A DNA stretch of 7,215 bases from Prevotellaceae bacterium (lineage in GTDB: Bacteria; Bacteroidota; Bacteroidia; Bacteroidales; Bacteroidaceae). Made by a program: the position numbers and the translations under genes. The stretch covers positions 1 through 7,215 of the forward strand of contig JAHZGX010000010.1 in NCBI GenBank assembly GCA_019420585.1, written 5' to 3'. Position 1 is the first letter of the stretch. Every line of letters starts with the position of its first letter. Positions 6,004 to 7,215 of the stretch are shown piece after piece. The notes beneath the pieces were generated by a model that worked only from the letters and a program-made list of their open reading frames with translations, had not been told where the DNA came from and searched no databases.

Positions 6004-7179
6004 ATGAATACCATTTGCAGCAGGCTCATAACCATCTTCCGCCGTGAACTGCGCATGTTCGCACACCGTCCGCTTTTCCTCTTTACCATGATTGTGGCTC
6101 CGGTGCTGTGCATTGTATTCTTTACCACACTGATGTCCGATGGACTGCCCACAAAACTGCCCGCAGGACTGGTGGACGAAGACGATACGCACGTCACGCA
6201 CATTGTCACCCGTATACTTGGCTCAATGGAGGAAACTGACCTTGTAACACGTTATCCACCATTTACAGAAGCACGCCATGCCATGCAGCGGGGAGAGATA
6301 TACGAATTCTTCTACATTCCCCAAGGGCTGACCGAGGATGCCATAGCCAACCGACAACCACGACTCTCATTCTACACCAATGAGACCTATTTCGTGCCCA
6401 GTACCTTGCTGATGAAAGACCTGCGCTATGCCTGCGAACTGTCCGGCCTTGCCCTTACCCGTGAGAACCTTTACGGGAAAGGACTTACCGAACAGCAGGC
6501 GATGGGAATCCTGCAAGCCATTGTTATCGAGACACATCCGCTGAACAATCCCTATCTCGACTATTCAGTCTATCTGAACAACATCATCCTGCCGGGCATA
6601 TTGATATTGCTCATCATGCTTTCCACCACCTATACCATCGGCCTGGAATGGAAACGCAACACACAGCGTGAACTATACACCCTGAGCGGGTATTCCCCCA
6701 CCGTGGCTCTTGCAGGAAAACTCTTGCCACAGACACTGCTTTTCTCACTCATGTTTGCCTTCTATGATGTCTACTTCTACAAATTCCTGATGTTTCCCTG
6801 TAATTCAGGTATCGGCACAATGATGCTGCTCGGCGTGGTCACTGTACTGGCGGCACAAGCGTTCGGGGTATTCCTCTTCGGGGCATTCATCGGACAGATG
6901 CGCCTGTCCATGTGCCTGTGCTCGCTATGGGGCATTCTATCATTCTCGCTGGCAGGATTTACCTTTCCCGTCTCCGGCATGAGCAGTTTTCTGCAAGGCC
7001 TCTCGTGGCTCTTTCCACTCAGGCACTACTATCTTATATATGTCAACCAGGCCTTGGACGGCTACCCTGTTCTCTACGTATGGAAATCTGTAGTGGCTCT
7101 GATTGCCTTTATCCTGCTGCCCTGCACCGTGCTGTGGAGATACAGGGCTGCCTTTCTGAAGTACAAATACAAGCAATAG
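6004..7179 (+). CDS. ABC-2 type transporter permease (YhhJ-like)
   Basis: This 391-aa inner-membrane protein has the ABC-2 exporter layout. A short cytoplasmic start with FRRELRMFAHRP (12-23) leads into the first membrane segment (about 24-44), then a large extracytoplasmic domain (about 45-187) and five more segments near 190-212, 234-258, 270-296, 303-322 and 360-377. The conserved-looking WLFPLRHYYLIY (335-346) precedes the last segment, and the tail is basic (KYKYK). It has no Walker A, signature or Walker B motif, so it depends on a separate ATPase that is not in this window. The ATG at 6004 follows the adaptor stop by 25 bp; a five-codon ORF from an ATG at 5993 stops before it matters. 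By analogy with adaptor-coupled ABC-2 systems it may export drugs, lipids or other small envelope-active molecules, but this is not shown by the sequence. Confidence 0.92.
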   Translation: MNTICSRLITIFRRELRMFAHRPLFLFTMIVAPVLCIVFFTTLMSDGLPTKLPAGLVDEDDTHVTHIVTRILGSMEETDLVTRYPPFTEARHAMQRGEIYEFFYIPQGLTEDAIANRQPRLSFYTNETYFVPSTLLMKDLRYACELSGLALTRENLYGKGLTEQQAMGILQAIVIETHPLNNPYLDYSVYLNNIILPGILILLIMLSTTYTIGLEWKRNTQRELYTLSGYSPTVALAGKLLPQTLLFSLMFAFYDVYFYKFLMFPCNSGIGTMMLLGVVTVLAAQAFGVFLFGAFIGQMRLSMCLCSLWGILSFSLAGFTFPVSGMSSFLQGLSWLFPLRHYYLIYVNQALDGYPVLYVWKSVVALIAFILLPCTVLWRYRAAFLKYKYKQ

Positions 7180-7189
7180 GAAAAGAAAC

Positions 7190-7215
7190 ATGAAATCTAT
7201 ATCAAACATCCTGCA
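7190..7215 (+). CDS. Start of a further operon gene, probably a second ABC-2 permease (partial)
   Basis: An ATG 10 bp after the permease stop opens a frame that reads MKSISNIL before the window ends. The purine-rich AGGAAAAG just upstream could aid ribosome binding. The short spacing makes it the next gene of the same operon. In Bacteroidales, adaptor-linked ABC-2 permeases often come as pairs, and the N-terminus resembles the polar start of the preceding permease. Eight residues are too few to identify the product, so an ATPase or another protein is not excluded. Confidence 0.55.

Noticed and set aside
1..7215. CRISPR array, tRNA or rRNA gene, insertion sequence or integration site
   Set aside because: No regularly spaced repeats, no cloverleaf or rRNA-like segment, no transposase or recombinase motif and no terminal inverted repeats were seen.

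Overview
The window looks like a chromosomal stretch from a member of the Bacteroidales (Bacteroides, Phocaeicola, Prevotella or a close relative). The evidence is: candidate promoters with the Bacteroidota -7 box TAnnTTTG ahead of several genes; starts with no clear Shine-Dalgarno sequence; a secreted GH16 glycan hydrolase; an OmpA-type lipoprotein with a Bacteroidota-like lipobox; and a full-length AraC-type regulator divergent from a TolC/HlyD/ABC-2 export operon. The species cannot be fixed from the sequence alone.

Layout. Positions 1-340 hold no convincing gene, only two candidate promoters and two very short ORFs linked by ATGA overlaps. A secreted GH16 endo-glycanase follows (341-1174, +). 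After a 151-bp gap with a clear -7 box comes an OmpA/Pal-like peptidoglycan-binding lipoprotein with a coiled-coil stalk (1326-2222, +). Its 3' flank (2223-2471) has three separate inverted repeats, the last followed by a T-rich run, and faces the end of a convergent AraC-family regulator (2472-3359, -). A 184-bp divergent intergenic region then separates that regulator from a + strand operon: TolC-like outer-membrane factor (3544-4959), HlyD-like periplasmic adaptor (4989-5978), ABC-2 type permease (6004-7179) and the first codons of another gene (7190 to beyond the window).

How the genes work together. The three complete operon genes encode the outer-membrane, periplasmic and inner-membrane parts of a tripartite ABC exporter. 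The gaps are 29, 25 and 10 bp, which fits one transcript. The divergent AraC-type protein is the natural candidate to control it. No ATPase is encoded in the window, so the energy source is either further downstream or elsewhere. The GH16 and OmpA genes appear to be independent units: each has its own promoter-like box and no SusC/SusD pair is present next to the GH16 gene.

Most of the window is conventional for this phylum. The points most worth checking are the missing ATPase, the likely substrate class of the GH16 enzyme (mucin O-glycan versus beta-glucan), the hairpin cluster after ompA, the direct repeat in the exporter promoter, and the ATGA-linked short ORFs ahead of GH16.
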